A stretch of 64,000 nt of DNA from Nocardioides plantarum. Lineage in GTDB: Bacteria; Actinomycetota; Actinomycetes; Propionibacteriales; Nocardioidaceae. The translations under genes were made by a program, and so were the position numbers. Positions 19,578-29,269 of this stretch are shown piece after piece (positions within the stretch are counted from its first letter, which is position 1; every line of letters starts with the position of its first letter). The notes below the pieces were generated by a model. The model was not told where the DNA came from, did not search any database, and was given only the letters and a program-made list of their open reading frames with translations. The DNA is taken from NCBI RefSeq assembly GCF_006346395.1, contig NZ_VDMS01000001.1, positions 372,001 to 436,000 of the forward strand. The letters run 5' to 3'.

Positions 19578-20321
19578 TCAGACGCCCGACTCGGCGGTGC
19601 GCACGAGGATCCGCTGACACTCCTCGCAGCGCACCACGGTGTCGGCGGGCGTGGCCCGGATGACGCCGATCTCGGCGGGGTCGATGGCCATCTGGCACCC
19701 CGTGCACCGGCGCTGCAGCATCTCGGCGGCACCGACGCCGTTCTTGGTGGCGCGCAGCTTGTCGTAGAGCGCGACCAGGTCGGCGGGCAGACCCTCGGCG
19801 GCCTGCTCGCGCTCGGCGACGAGGCGGTGGAGCTCGTGGTCGATCACCGCGGACTTCTCGTCACGCTGCACCGCCAGCTCGGCCAGCCGCTCGTCGGAGG
19901 CGGCCAGGCGCTGCTGCAGCTCGGCGAGGACGGCCTGCGCCTCCTCGAGCTGCTCCATGATCTCGAGCTCCTCGTCCTCGAGGGTGCCGATGCGACGCTC
20001 GAGCGACTCGAGCTCGCGCTGCATCCGCTCGAGGTCCTTGGGGTTGCTGATCAGGCCCTGGGCCATCCGGTCGGTGTCGCGCGCACGCCGGGCCCTGACC
20101 TGCTCGACGTCGACGTCGGCCTTGCGCTGCGCGGCCGTGAGGTCGTCGACGACGACCTGCTGGTCGCGACGCTGGTCGTCGACCTCGCGACGGCTGGCCG
20201 CGAGGACCTCCATCTCGGCGAGCTCGGGCAACGACCGGCGCTGGTGACGCAGCTGGTCGGCCCGCGCGTCGAGCCGCTGGACCTCGAGGAGCTGACGCTG
20301 GGCCTCGACCGGAGCCTTCAC
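19578..20321 (-). CDS. Coiled-coil zinc-ribbon protein (CT398/Rv2229c type)
   Basis: A 247-residue protein that is coiled coil for about 190 residues (many Glu/Gln/Arg heptads, with LISNPKDLERMQRELESLE typical of the family), then a C-terminal zinc ribbon CTGCQM…CEECQR. Members are conserved beside Nif3-like genes; the biochemical role is unknown. It is followed at 3 bases by the phosphatase gene and lies 40 bases from the Nif3 gene, so the three form one operon. Confidence 0.88.
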   Translation of the reverse strand: MKAPVEAQRQLLEVQRLDARADQLRHQRRSLPELAEMEVLAASRREVDDQRRDQQVVVDDLTAAQRKADVDVEQVRARRARDTDRMAQGLISNPKDLERMQRELESLERRIGTLEDEELEIMEQLEEAQAVLAELQQRLAASDERLAELAVQRDEKSAVIDHELHRLVAEREQAAEGLPADLVALYDKLRATKNGVGAAEMLQRRCTGCQMAIDPAEIGVIRATPADTVVRCEECQRILVRTAESGV

Positions 20322-20361
20322 GGTGTGGCCTGGAGGAACGGTGGGGCGTACATCGAGTCGG

Positions 20362-21489
20362 TCACAACCGCATTGTCCACGGATCGGTGACGAGCTCGCT
20401 GACCCGGGTCTGCACGCTGTCGCCGAGCTCGGTGCCCAGCCGCGCCGACAGCACCGGGAGCCAGGTCCACTCCGCGGCCCAGTGGGCGACGTCGACCAGG
20501 GCCGGGCCGCCCTTCTCGACGAACTCCGCCGTGGGGTGGTGCCGCAGGTCGCTGGTCACGTAGACGTCGGCGTCGGTCCGCAGCACCTCGTCGAGCAGGA
20601 AGTCCCCGGCGCCTCCGCACACCGCGACCCGACGCACGCGCCGCTGCGGGTCGCCGGCCACCCGGACGCCGTGGTGGGTCGTCGGCAGCGCCGTGGCGAC
20701 CACCCCGGCGAACTCCTCCAGGGTCATCGGCGTGATCGTCCCGATCCGGCCGCTGCCGGTCACCGCGGCACGGGTGTCGATACCGGGCGCGACCTCGACG
20801 ACGTCGTACGCCGGCTCCTCGTAGGGATGCGCCGCGCGCAGCGCCGCGACGACGGCGCGGCGCCGGTCGCGGGGCAGCACGACCTCGATACGCGTCTCGT
20901 CGACCTCGGCGATCTCGCCGACCGTGCCGATCGTCGGGTCGGCCCCCTCGAGCGGACGGAAGCGGCCCTGCCCGCGGGAGGAGAAGGACGCGAAGTCGTA
21001 GTCGCCGATCGCGCCGGCCCCGGCCTCGGCGAGGGCCGCCCGGACGACGGCGGCCGCGTCGAGCGGGACGTAGACCGTGAGCTTGTCGACCCGCTGGCCC
21101 TCCCCCGGCACGATCGGCGCCTGGTCGGCGAGTCCCAGCGCGGTGGCCAGCGACTCCGAGACACCACCGACCGCGTGGTCGGCGTTGGTGTGGGCGGTCA
21201 GCAGCGCACAGCCGGCCTCGACGAGGGTCGCCAGGGTGCGGCCCTTGGGGGTGGTCGCGGCGAAGCCGTGGACCCCCTTGAGGAACAGCGGGTGGTGGAC
21301 GACCAGCAGGTCCGCACCCCAGTCGGCCGCCTCGGCCGCCACCTCGGCGGTGACGTCGACGGCGAGCATGACCTTGCGCACGTCGTGCTCGGGGTTGCCC
21401 CACACGAGCCCGACGGCGTCCCAGGACTCGGCCGTGTGCGGGGGGTACCAGGCGTGGAGGAGATCGGTGACGTCTTGCAGGCGGGGCAC
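20362..21489 (-). CDS. Nif3-like dinuclear metal-centre protein (DUF34)
   Basis: A 375-residue protein with SWDAVGLVWGNPEHDV at the start, VVHHPLFLKG (metal-binding His pair) and LLTAHTNADHAVGGVSE, all Nif3/YbgI signatures. The middle insert (about 130-230) is the CutA-like domain seen in longer actinobacterial members (PYEEPAYDVVE). Older annotations call these GTP cyclohydrolase type 2; the function remains unsettled. First gene of the Nif3 / zinc-ribbon / phosphatase operon. Confidence 0.9.
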   Translation of the reverse strand: MPRLQDVTDLLHAWYPPHTAESWDAVGLVWGNPEHDVRKVMLAVDVTAEVAAEAADWGADLLVVHHPLFLKGVHGFAATTPKGRTLATLVEAGCALLTAHTNADHAVGGVSESLATALGLADQAPIVPGEGQRVDKLTVYVPLDAAAVVRAALAEAGAGAIGDYDFASFSSRGQGRFRPLEGADPTIGTVGEIAEVDETRIEVVLPRDRRRAVVAALRAAHPYEEPAYDVVEVAPGIDTRAAVTGSGRIGTITPMTLEEFAGVVATALPTTHHGVRVAGDPQRRVRRVAVCGGAGDFLLDEVLRTDADVYVTSDLRHHPTAEFVEKGGPALVDVAHWAAEWTWLPVLSARLGTELGDSVQTRVSELVTDPWTMRL

Positions 21490-21495
21490 CGGATC

Positions 21496-21501
21496 ACCCT
21501 A
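21496..21501 (-). promoter_or_regulatory. -10 hexamer TAGGGT, leaderless promoter of the Nif3 operon
   Basis: TAGGGT on the minus strand is separated from the GTG at 21489 by exactly six bases. It sits back to back with the divergent -10 of the zinc-ribbon gene. Confidence 0.6.
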
Positions 21502-21515
21502 GAGGCAGCTGTGCC

Positions 21516-21521
21516 TACGCT
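21516..21521 (+). promoter_or_regulatory. -10 hexamer TACGCT, leaderless promoter of the 108-aa zinc-ribbon gene
   Basis: TACGCT ends six bases before the ATG at 21528. Confidence 0.5.
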
Positions 21522-21527
21522 TCCCGC

Positions 21528-21854
21528 ATGCTTCTCATCTGGGGCTTCAAGTCCTACGTCACCCTCCTCGCCTCCGGCAACCTGGTCTGCGCTCGCTGCG
21601 GCAACCCGGCGGCCCACCGGCTGCACCAGCTGCGGAAGAAGTTCACGTTCTTCTGGATCCCGCTGTTCGCGACCTCCACCAGGTTCTTCCTCGACTGCAC
21701 GTTCTGCGGCCAGCAGACCAAGCTGACCAAGGAGGAGGCCGACCAGTGCGCCGAGCGTCTCAACGCCGCGCACCCGGCACCCCAGCAGCAGCCGCTGCCG
21801 TCGTACGAGCAGCAGCCGCTGCCGTCGTACGAGCAGCAGCCGCCCCAGGCCTGA
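21528..21854 (+). CDS. Zinc-ribbon domain protein with QQPLPSYE repeats
   Basis: A 108-residue protein beginning MLLIWGFKSYVTLLA, then CARCGN and CTFCGQQ, a two-knuckle zinc ribbon of the small actinobacterial zinc-ribbon family, separated by a hydrophobic stretch (KKFTFFWIPLFATSTRFFLD). The C-terminus is a 24-base DNA repeat giving two and a half copies of QQPLPSYE, probably a disordered proline-rich tail. Role unknown. Confidence 0.8.
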   Translation: MLLIWGFKSYVTLLASGNLVCARCGNPAAHRLHQLRKKFTFFWIPLFATSTRFFLDCTFCGQQTKLTKEEADQCAERLNAAHPAPQQQPLPSYEQQPLPSYEQQPPQA

Positions 21855-21873
21855 CCGCCCGACCCGCCTCGAC

Positions 21874-21999
21874 GCCGGTCGAGGAGGTTGCGCTAGCAAC
21901 CGTCTCGAGACCATCCGACCGCCACCGCGCGGTCAGACTGGGCGGATCCTGCGGTCGCGTGGTCTCGAGACAGGCGCGGGCACCTTCCTCGACCACCGG

Positions 22000-22000
<1 letters not shown>
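21874..22000. repeat. Palindromic intergenic repeat (family copy R1) at a convergent junction
   Basis: Contains GGTCGAGGAGG, the hairpin GGTTGC-GCTA-GCAACC, GTCTCGAGACCA, and further on TGGTCTCGAGACAGGCGC and CTTCCTCGACCACC. It fills the whole gap between the convergent zinc-ribbon and acyl-CoA synthetase genes. Confidence 0.7.
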
Positions 22001-23568
<1,568 letters not shown>

Positions 23569-23698
23569 GCGGACTCCTGTGATCGAGTCGAGCGGTGACC
23601 CGGGTCACTGTAGTGACGACCCTCCACGGCCGACGCCATGAGAGTCCTCTCATCCGTGGCTCACGCCCAGCCCACGATGGGGCAGGATCGTCCTCGAC

Positions 23699-24136
23699 AT
23701 GACGAAGTGGCAGACCATCCTGATCGCGGCCGTCGTGCTGCCCGTCGCGGGCTTCACGGCCGGCACCGTCATGTCCTCCCAGGCCGACACCCCGCCCGAC
23801 CGCGGCGACATCGTCGTCCCGGCGGACGCCCCGGGCAGCGACGCTCCCACCTCCCCCGGCTCGGCCCCGACGTCGGCGCCCACCTCCGACCCGACGTCGG
23901 ACCCGACGTCAGACGACGAGCCGACGTCGTTCACGAGTGTCACGCCCTCGCCCGACAGCTACGACTACGACGACGACCGGGGCGACGACCGGGGCGACGA
24001 CCGGGGCGACGACCGGGGCGACGACCGGGGCGACGACTCCGGCTCCGGCCGCTCCGGCGGCGACCACTCCGGCGGCGGTCACTCCGGTGGCGACCGCTCG
24101 GGGTCCGACTCCGGACACGGGAGCGACGACGACTGA
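23699..24136 (+). CDS. Exported or membrane-anchored low-complexity protein with DDRG repeats
   Basis: A 145-residue protein: an N-terminal hydrophobic helix (QTILIAAVVLPVAGFTAG) acting as signal or anchor, then an acidic Ser/Thr/Pro/Asp region, five DDRG repeats and a Gly/Ser/Asp/His-rich tail. The Asp- and His-rich outer part could bind cations; that is inference. The downstream kinase frame overlaps its 3' end and the two lie on the same strand, so they may be co-expressed and functionally linked. Confidence 0.75.
   Translation: MTKWQTILIAAVVLPVAGFTAGTVMSSQADTPPDRGDIVVPADAPGSDAPTSPGSAPTSAPTSDPTSDPTSDDEPTSFTSVTPSPDSYDYDDDRGDDRGDDRGDDRGDDRGDDSGSGRSGGDHSGGGHSGGDRSGSDSGHGSDDD
23972..24031 (+). 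repeat. Five perfect tandem copies of GACGACCGGGGC
   Basis: A 12-base unit repeated five times without mismatch inside the coding sequence, encoding DDRG each time. Copy number is likely to vary by slippage without breaking the frame. Confidence 0.9.
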
Positions 24137-24182
24137 CGTCGGTGCCCCCGCGCCCACCCGACCGTCCCGGTCGGGGTTCTCG

Positions 24183-25598
24183 GTGCGCGTGCGCATCACC
24201 GCGACCGTCGCCCTGCTGACCCTGGCCGGCCTGGCCCTGGCCGGCTTGAGCGTCTACGTCATCGAGCAGCGCCGCATCGACGACCGCAGCGTCGAGGGCG
24301 CCCAGCAGGAGCTCGACGAGTTCGCCAAGCAGCTCGACCTGCTGACCACGGCCTCCCCCGGAGGTCTGAGAGCCGCACTGGAGACGTTCCTGCAACGCAA
24401 CGTCCCCGACCCCGACGAGGCCCTCATCGGCTTCGTCGGCACCCAGCCGGCGGTCGGCAACGGCAACGACGCGGCGGAGCTGCAGGACGAGGCCGTGTTC
24501 CGCGAGGCCGCCGTCCCCCTCGTCGACTCTGGCGGGACCACCCGCGTCGACCACTCCGAGCGTGGTCCCCTGCTGCTCAGCTCGCAGCCGGCCACCGTCG
24601 CCGGCCAGCACGGCGCCCTGGTCGTCGTGACCTACCTCGACGTCGGGCGCTCCGACCTGCGCGACACCATGCGCACCTACGCCGTCGTCGCCGCACTGGC
24701 CCTGCTGCTCATCACCGGCGTGGCCTTCAGCCAGGCCGGGCGGCTGCTGCGTCCCCTGCGGGCGCTGCGTACGACGGCCGACGACATCAGCGAGAGCGAC
24801 CTGTCCCGTCGGCTCCCCACGACCGGCAACGACGACATCACCGCCCTGACCCGTACGTTCAACGGCATGCTCGACCGGCTCGAGACCGCGTTCGTGGCCC
24901 AGCGCCAGCTCCTCGACGACGCCGGTCACGAGCTGCGCACCCCGCTGACGATCCTCCAGGGCCACCTCGAGCTGCTCGACACCGACGACGCGGTGGAGGT
25001 CGCCGAGACGCGCGACCTGCTGCTCGACGAGGTCGACCGGATGGCGCGGCTCGTCGACGACCTCATCCTGCTGGCCAAGACCGAGCGGCCCGGGTTCCTC
25101 GACCTCGCACCGGTCGACGTCGCCGCGCTCACCGAGTCGGTCGCGGCCAAGGCGACCGGGCTCGGCGAGCGCGACTGGTCCGTCGACGGAGTCGCCGACG
25201 TCAGCGTGCCTGCCGACCAGCAGCGCATCACCCAGGCGTTGCTCCAGCTGGCCCACAACGCGGTCAAGCACACCCGGCCGGGCGACGCCGTGGCCATCGG
25301 CTCGACCCGCGAGGCCGACGCGGTGCTCTGGTGGGTGCGCGACACCGGCCCCGGGGTCCCTCCCGACGACCGGGCGCGCATCTTCGAGCGGTTCGGGCGC
25401 GGCAGCGCGGCCGAGGAGCGCCACGCCGACGGGTTCGGCCTGGGGCTGTCCATCGTCACCGCGATCGCCCGCGCCCACGGCGGAGACGCCTGGCTCGACA
25501 CCGACTACACCGCCGGCGCACGCTTCGTGCTGTCGGTCCCCCTGCCCGCCGGGTGGGCCGAGCCCGCCCGTCCCGTCCCGTCCTACTCGGAGGTCTGA
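24183..25598 (+). CDS. Sensor histidine kinase
   Basis: A 471-residue kinase if started at GTG 24183: helix 1 at about 5-25, an extracellular loop of about 135 residues, helix 2 at about 164-185, HAMP, H-box DDAGHELRTP with the phospho-accepting His near 249, N-box AHNAVKH near 360 and DTGPGVPP near 388. The frame is open upstream into the DDRG-repeat gene, and GTG 24087 is another candidate start, so the true N-terminus is uncertain. It lies 3 bases before its response regulator, with kinase first, the reverse of the common order. Confidence 0.88.
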   Translation: MRVRITATVALLTLAGLALAGLSVYVIEQRRIDDRSVEGAQQELDEFAKQLDLLTTASPGGLRAALETFLQRNVPDPDEALIGFVGTQPAVGNGNDAAELQDEAVFREAAVPLVDSGGTTRVDHSERGPLLLSSQPATVAGQHGALVVVTYLDVGRSDLRDTMRTYAVVAALALLLITGVAFSQAGRLLRPLRALRTTADDISESDLSRRLPTTGNDDITALTRTFNGMLDRLETAFVAQRQLLDDAGHELRTPLTILQGHLELLDTDDAVEVAETRDLLLDEVDRMARLVDDLILLAKTERPGFLDLAPVDVAALTESVAAKATGLGERDWSVDGVADVSVPADQQRITQALLQLAHNAVKHTRPGDAVAIGSTREADAVLWWVRDTGPGVPPDDRARIFERFGRGSAAEERHADGFGLGLSIVTAIARAHGGDAWLDTDYTAGARFVLSVPLPAGWAEPARPVPSYSEV

Positions 25599-25601
25599 CC
25601 C

Positions 25602-26300
25602 GTGGCACGCATCCTCGTCGTCGAGGACGAGGCCCGCATCGCGGCCTTCCTCACCAAAGGACTCCGGGCCGAGGGCCACACCACCACCATCGCCACCGAC
25701 GGCCGGGCCGGCCTCGACGAGGCGATGAGCGGCGGCCACGACCTGGTCATCCTCGACCTCGGCCTGCCGCTCCTCGACGGCCACGCCGTCCTCGAGCGGC
25801 TGCGCGACCAGGGCAGCCGGATCCCGGTCATCGTGCTCACCGCCCGCGACTCGGTCACCGACACGGTCTCCGCGCTCGAGGGCGGGGCCGACGACTACAT
25901 GCCGAAGCCGTTCCGCTTCGCCGAGCTGCTGGCCCGGGTCCGCCTGCGGCTGCGCCAGCAGTCCCCCGACGCCGGAGCCCCCGGGCAGGAGGCGCTCGAG
26001 GCCGGCGGCGTACGCCTCGACCTGCGTTCGCGACGGGCCCTGGTCGACGGCAAGGAGATCGACCTGTCGGCGCGCGAGTTCACCCTGGCCGAGACGTTCA
26101 TGATCAACGCCGGCAACGTCCTGTCGCGCGAGCAGCTGCTCGACCACGTCTGGGGCCTCGACTTCGACCCGGGCTCCAACGTGGTCGACGTCTACGTCGG
26201 CTACCTCCGCAAGAAGTTCGGCGCCCACACCATCGCGACCGTGCGTGGCATGGGCTACCGGTTCGTGGCGAGCGCCCCCGCCGCCGCACGCCCGGACTAG
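25602..26300 (+). CDS. OmpR/PhoB-family response regulator
   Basis: A 232-residue regulator. Receiver domain with acidic pair in VVEDEARI, phospho-acceptor Asp52 in VILDLGLP, Thr in VLTARD and Lys in YMPKPF; C-terminal winged helix with LSREQLLDHVWG and VDVYVGYLRKKFG. It starts with GTG 3 bases after the kinase stop and forms a two-component pair with it. Targets are unknown; the DDRG-repeat gene just upstream is a natural candidate. Confidence 0.93.
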   Translation: MARILVVEDEARIAAFLTKGLRAEGHTTTIATDGRAGLDEAMSGGHDLVILDLGLPLLDGHAVLERLRDQGSRIPVIVLTARDSVTDTVSALEGGADDYMPKPFRFAELLARVRLRLRQQSPDAGAPGQEALEAGGVRLDLRSRRALVDGKEIDLSAREFTLAETFMINAGNVLSREQLLDHVWGLDFDPGSNVVDVYVGYLRKKFGAHTIATVRGMGYRFVASAPAAARPD

Positions 26301-26327
26301 CCGGAGCGGGCCGGGGCCCGGCGACGG

Positions 26328-26333
26328 TAAGGT
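26328..26333 (+). promoter_or_regulatory. Possible -10 hexamer TAAGGT of tRNA-Val
   Basis: TAAGGT lies 16 bases before the mature 5' end of the tRNA. No clear -35 hexamer is seen. Confidence 0.35.
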
Positions 26334-26349
26334 GTCCTCCGGTCATCAC

Positions 26350-26424
26350 GGGCGTGTAGCTCAGCGGTAGAGCCCCTCGCTTACAACGAGGTGGTCGGGG
26401 GTTCGATCCCCTCCGCGCCCACCA
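26350..26424 (+). tRNA. tRNA-Val (anticodon UAC)
   Basis: Full cloverleaf: acceptor GGGCGTG pairs with CGCGCCC (one G-U), D-arm GCTC…GAGC, anticodon stem CCTCG/CGAGG with loop CTTACAA (anticodon TAC), T-arm GGGGG-TTCGATC-CCCTC, discriminator A and an encoded CCA. It marks the left border of the compositionally atypical segment that follows. Confidence 0.97.
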
Positions 26425-26548
26425 GACGTGTTTCGGTCGACCCGCCGACCAGCGGATGACCGGTGGTTCATCGTTCCCAGAGCGCGCTGCCCTGGGCATC
26501 CCGGCCGTCCAGCGAAGCCGAGTCCGGCCAGGGCTCGAAGCTCCCGGG

Positions 26549-26935
26549 TCAGTACTGGAACGGGCCTACGACATCAGACACCACGGTGCCGCCAGTCCCG
26601 GAGAAGGTCACCCGCAGATATCCCGAATAGTTGTCCACCGAGGCGGGCAGGTTCCGACACGTCTCCGAGTTGTCGCCGCCGTTGTCCGCGACGTCGATCT
26701 GTCCGGTGGCCGGCGTGGTGATGGACGCGTAGGCCGTGGCGCCGTTGACAGCGTTGAAGGCCTTCGCGCAGAGCTGGTTGGCCCCGTCGTTGTAGTCCGC
26801 GCGGGCCTTGAGGGCTCCGTTGACGGAGACCTGTGCCGTACGGGAGTCGGCCGCGGCGGGCAACGCGGCCGCCAGGACGAGGCTGCTAGCGACCGCTGAC
26901 AGGGCAAATACGCTTTTCGAGGTGTGGGAGAACAT
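26549..26935 (-). CDS. Exported protein of unknown function (128 aa)
   Basis: ATG 26935 is preceded by AAGGAG at 7 bases. The product has a clear Sec signal peptide (about 1-30, ending LPAAADS) and a mature domain of about 98 residues with two Cys (LCAKAF and ETCRNL) that could form one disulfide. Codon third positions are less G/C-biased than in the neighbours. No family is recognised. It is the first gene of the segment next to tRNA-Val and points towards it. Confidence 0.75.
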   Translation of the reverse strand: MFSHTSKSVFALSAVASSLVLAAALPAAADSRTAQVSVNGALKARADYNDGANQLCAKAFNAVNGATAYASITTPATGQIDVADNGGDNSETCRNLPASVDNYSGYLRVTFSGTGGTVVSDVVGPFQY

Positions 26936-27135
26936 CGCCTGGCTCCTTCGTCGGCACCACCCGACTGGCAGTGACTCCCTCCACCATAGACATGAAACGG
27001 CAAGATTGAACAGGTTTCGATTGCCCGATATTGGCAACGCGTTTCCTATTTGATCGAACGGAGATGACTCGTCGCGAAGCGACGAACAGGGGAAGCGCCT
27101 CGCGGGCTCCGACACGTCGAGCCGGCACACAGAAA

Positions 27136-27178
27136 CGTCGCCCCATCTCCAGCACGCAGCTTCGGAGACGGGGCGACG
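27136..27178 (-). terminator. Hairpin terminator of the lsr2-like gene
   Basis: A 15-base stem (CGTCGCCCCATCTCC against GGAGACGGGGCGACG, one mismatch) with a 13-base loop, 43 bases after the stop. In the minus-strand RNA it is followed by UUUCUG. Confidence 0.65.
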
Positions 27179-27220
27179 CTATTCGACGCTATTCAGCGCG
27201 TTGACGGCACCACGCCGGAC

Positions 27221-27556
27221 CTAGTGGACGGCGTCGTACGCCTCTCGCACCGCCGCAGGGATCCGGCCGCGCTCGGGCACGTCGTGCCCGTTGGACTGGG
27301 CCCACGCTCGGACCTCGGCAGCCGACGGCCCAGAACCAGAAGGAGCCTTCTTCTTGCCGGTGCTTGACTTGGTGACCTTCGTAGCCACGCTGAGGTACTT
27401 CTCGAGCGAGTTGTAGAACTTCTCTGCCTCGCCAGCGGTCAGGTCGATCGTGTAGTCAGTGCCGTCCCAACCGAACGAGACGGTCGGCTGATCGCTGTCG
27501 ACAATCTCCTTGCCGGACAGGTCGGAGACATAGGTAATGGTGGTGTTCTGTGCCAT
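27221..27556 (-). CDS. lsr2: Lsr2-family nucleoid-associated protein
   Basis: About 111 residues. The N-terminal dimerisation part has TYVSDLSGKEI, VSFGWDGTDYTIDLT; the C-terminal DNA-binding part has AEVRAWAQSNGHDVPERGRI followed by PAAV, where RGRI corresponds to the AT-hook-like RGR of Lsr2. Lsr2 binds A+T-rich minor grooves and silences foreign genes in Actinobacteria. This copy sits inside a relatively A+T-rich segment, which suggests it is an accessory paralogue silencing its own neighbourhood. ATG 27562 is an alternative start; no good ribosome site is seen. Confidence 0.85.
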   Translation of the reverse strand: MAQNTTITYVSDLSGKEIVDSDQPTVSFGWDGTDYTIDLTAGEAEKFYNSLEKYLSVATKVTKSSTGKKKAPSGSGPSAAEVRAWAQSNGHDVPERGRIPAAVREAYDAVH

Positions 27557-27794
27557 GCACATAATGAAAGCACATCTCCTCGCAGCTGGTTATCGCAGGT
27601 CGGCCGACGGTGATTGGATACCCGCCCGGGCCGCGACCCCACAGGGTTAGGCCAGAGCTGAGTCAGGGGCTTACGACGTGATACTCCTGAGCATGATTTG
27701 CTTTGACAAGTTTCATATTGATCGCTCTTGTCACCCACGAGGTCGTGTGGAAGCCTGACGCCATCTCGGGCTCCTTCCACGATTGGACGACGCC

Positions 27795-28364
27795 ATGTCG
27801 ATCTCCGCGATGACGACCCTGAGCCTGGTGCGAGACACCAGGAACCCGATGAAGTCCGACATCGGCGCGCAGCCGCCCGCCGGCCCCCAGGCTCCGTCGG
27901 ATCCACCGGGAGACGGAGGAAAGAAGCCCTCGCTCCCCGAGCTGCTCGCCAAAAGCCTGCCGACGGAGATCATCGTCCCCTACACGGCATTCATCGCAGT
28001 CCTTGCCCAACTCACGAAGCCCACTGCTGACGACCCCCACCCCGACCAATTGCTGCTCTACCGCTGGCTTGGGTTTGCGGTGCTGGTGGGTGGCACGGCA
28101 GCTCTCAGCTACGTCTCGTACCGCAAGAAGGCGACTGCTGCGAAGCAGCCCAGCCAAGCCAAGGACATCGGCTCGCCGCTGGTCGAGGCGTCCGCCTTGA
28201 CCGTGTCAGCGATCGCGTGGGGGCTGTCGATTCCCGAGTCGCCTCTCCTGACCAAGCTGGATGGCGTCGAAGGCGTGGTCTCGCTCGCGCTGGTCTCCCT
28301 GGTCGCCCTGGTGATCAACGCAGTCTTGGCGAAGACGATGACGACGGCGAAGAGTGGGGGCTGA
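27795..28364 (+). CDS. Membrane protein of unknown function
   Basis: About 189 residues: a polar Pro/Gly-rich N-terminal 60, then hydrophobic segments at about 65-80, 95-115, 140-160 and 165-182, separated by a basic loop (SYRKKATAAKQPSQAKD). Four helices are likely. No known family is recognised. It is divergent from lsr2 and in the atypical segment. A TTG at 27783 is an alternative start. Confidence 0.6.
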   Translation: MSISAMTTLSLVRDTRNPMKSDIGAQPPAGPQAPSDPPGDGGKKPSLPELLAKSLPTEIIVPYTAFIAVLAQLTKPTADDPHPDQLLLYRWLGFAVLVGGTAALSYVSYRKKATAAKQPSQAKDIGSPLVEASALTVSAIAWGLSIPESPLLTKLDGVEGVVSLALVSLVALVINAVLAKTMTTAKSGG

Positions 28365-28450
28365 CGGCAGATCGGATCTGGTCCGGTCGAGCACGCGGCG
28401 CGTCGTCAGGCGTCGCGGGTTCGGTCGGCCGGCCCGCCACGTCCAGCTGA

Positions 28451-29269
28451 TCAGTGAATGAGCTGCGAGCAGTAGTAGATGGCCGGGTACGTCGCCAAGA
28501 ACGCCCACAAGAACGTGTTGAGACCCATGCAGATGGCAATGCCGACATGCATCAGGGCGCCAGCGATGAAGAAGGCGATCGCCGTAGGGCCACCGACCAG
28601 GGCCGCCGCGAGAAACGTGCACTCGAACGCCACGACTCCCCAGGTGAGGAGCTGTCCCAGTAGGGGCTTCGCGGCCAGCAACGCGGCCACATCGCGACGT
28701 CCGTAGGTCGAGGTGTTCACGATGGCCCCGACAGCTTCGCCACGGCGCCACGTGGGTGAGACCGCCTTGGCCACACCGGACGCGAGATAGGACAGGCACG
28801 ATTGTGCGGCGATGAACGCGATCGCCGCAGTGCCGGCGAAGGAGCCGACCGGGCTCCATGCGTAGACGGCCGTGGCGGTGACGATGATGAGCGACATCTG
28901 GTCGGAACCGTCGAGCCCGTAGGAATGACGAAAGCTCACCGCGAGGGACGTCAGCAGCAAGAGAGCCGCTCCGACGGGCGGGATCGAGCCGTCGACGACG
29001 ACGGCACACGCCACCCAGGCCGCTGACAGCAGTCTCAACCCGAGCAAGAACCAGACTCCTGGCGTATCCAGGAGCCGGTTGCCGATCCGCCACACCAGTG
29101 GTCGACGAACCAGGAATTGCCTCTCGCCAGCGATCGCCCACGAGTAGAGCCCGCCTGCGGCGTACGACCGATAGGTGGTCAAGAACTCCAGGCTGGCGAC
29201 ACCCACCCCCAGCGATCCCACGAGGGCGGTGAGCTGGAAGGCTTGGTCCAGGGTCAGGTACGAGCTCAT
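28451..29269 (-). CDS. HTTM-domain membrane protein (SdpB / vitamin K carboxylase-like)
   Basis: A 272-residue polytopic membrane protein. The stretch SFRHSYGLDGSDQMS, followed by a Tyr/Ser-Gly-Lys segment (CLSYLASGVAKAVSPTW) and later GALMHVGIAICMGLNTFLW, matches the HTTM family related to gamma-glutamyl carboxylase and to SdpB of the Bacillus sporulation-delaying-protein system. Its ATG overlaps the stop of the upstream partner by one base (TGATG), so the two are translated together. Last gene of the three-gene operon; probable role in maturation or export of the first gene's product, by analogy only. Confidence 0.7.
   Translation of the reverse strand: MSSYLTLDQAFQLTALVGSLGVGVASLEFLTTYRSYAAGGLYSWAIAGERQFLVRRPLVWRIGNRLLDTPGVWFLLGLRLLSAAWVACAVVVDGSIPPVGAALLLLTSLAVSFRHSYGLDGSDQMSLIIVTATAVYAWSPVGSFAGTAAIAFIAAQSCLSYLASGVAKAVSPTWRRGEAVGAIVNTSTYGRRDVAALLAAKPLLGQLLTWGVVAFECTFLAAALVGGPTAIAFFIAGALMHVGIAICMGLNTFLWAFLATYPAIYYCSQLIH

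Noticed and set aside
23937-24182. N-terminal extension of the sensor kinase from 23937
   Set aside because: It reads as low-complexity GATT/TTT repeats that are the shifted frame of the DDRG repeats; the kinase fold starts after 24183.
28451-29269. True vitamin K-dependent gamma-carboxylase
   Set aside because: The protein is too short and has only the HTTM membrane part; carboxylase activity cannot be claimed.
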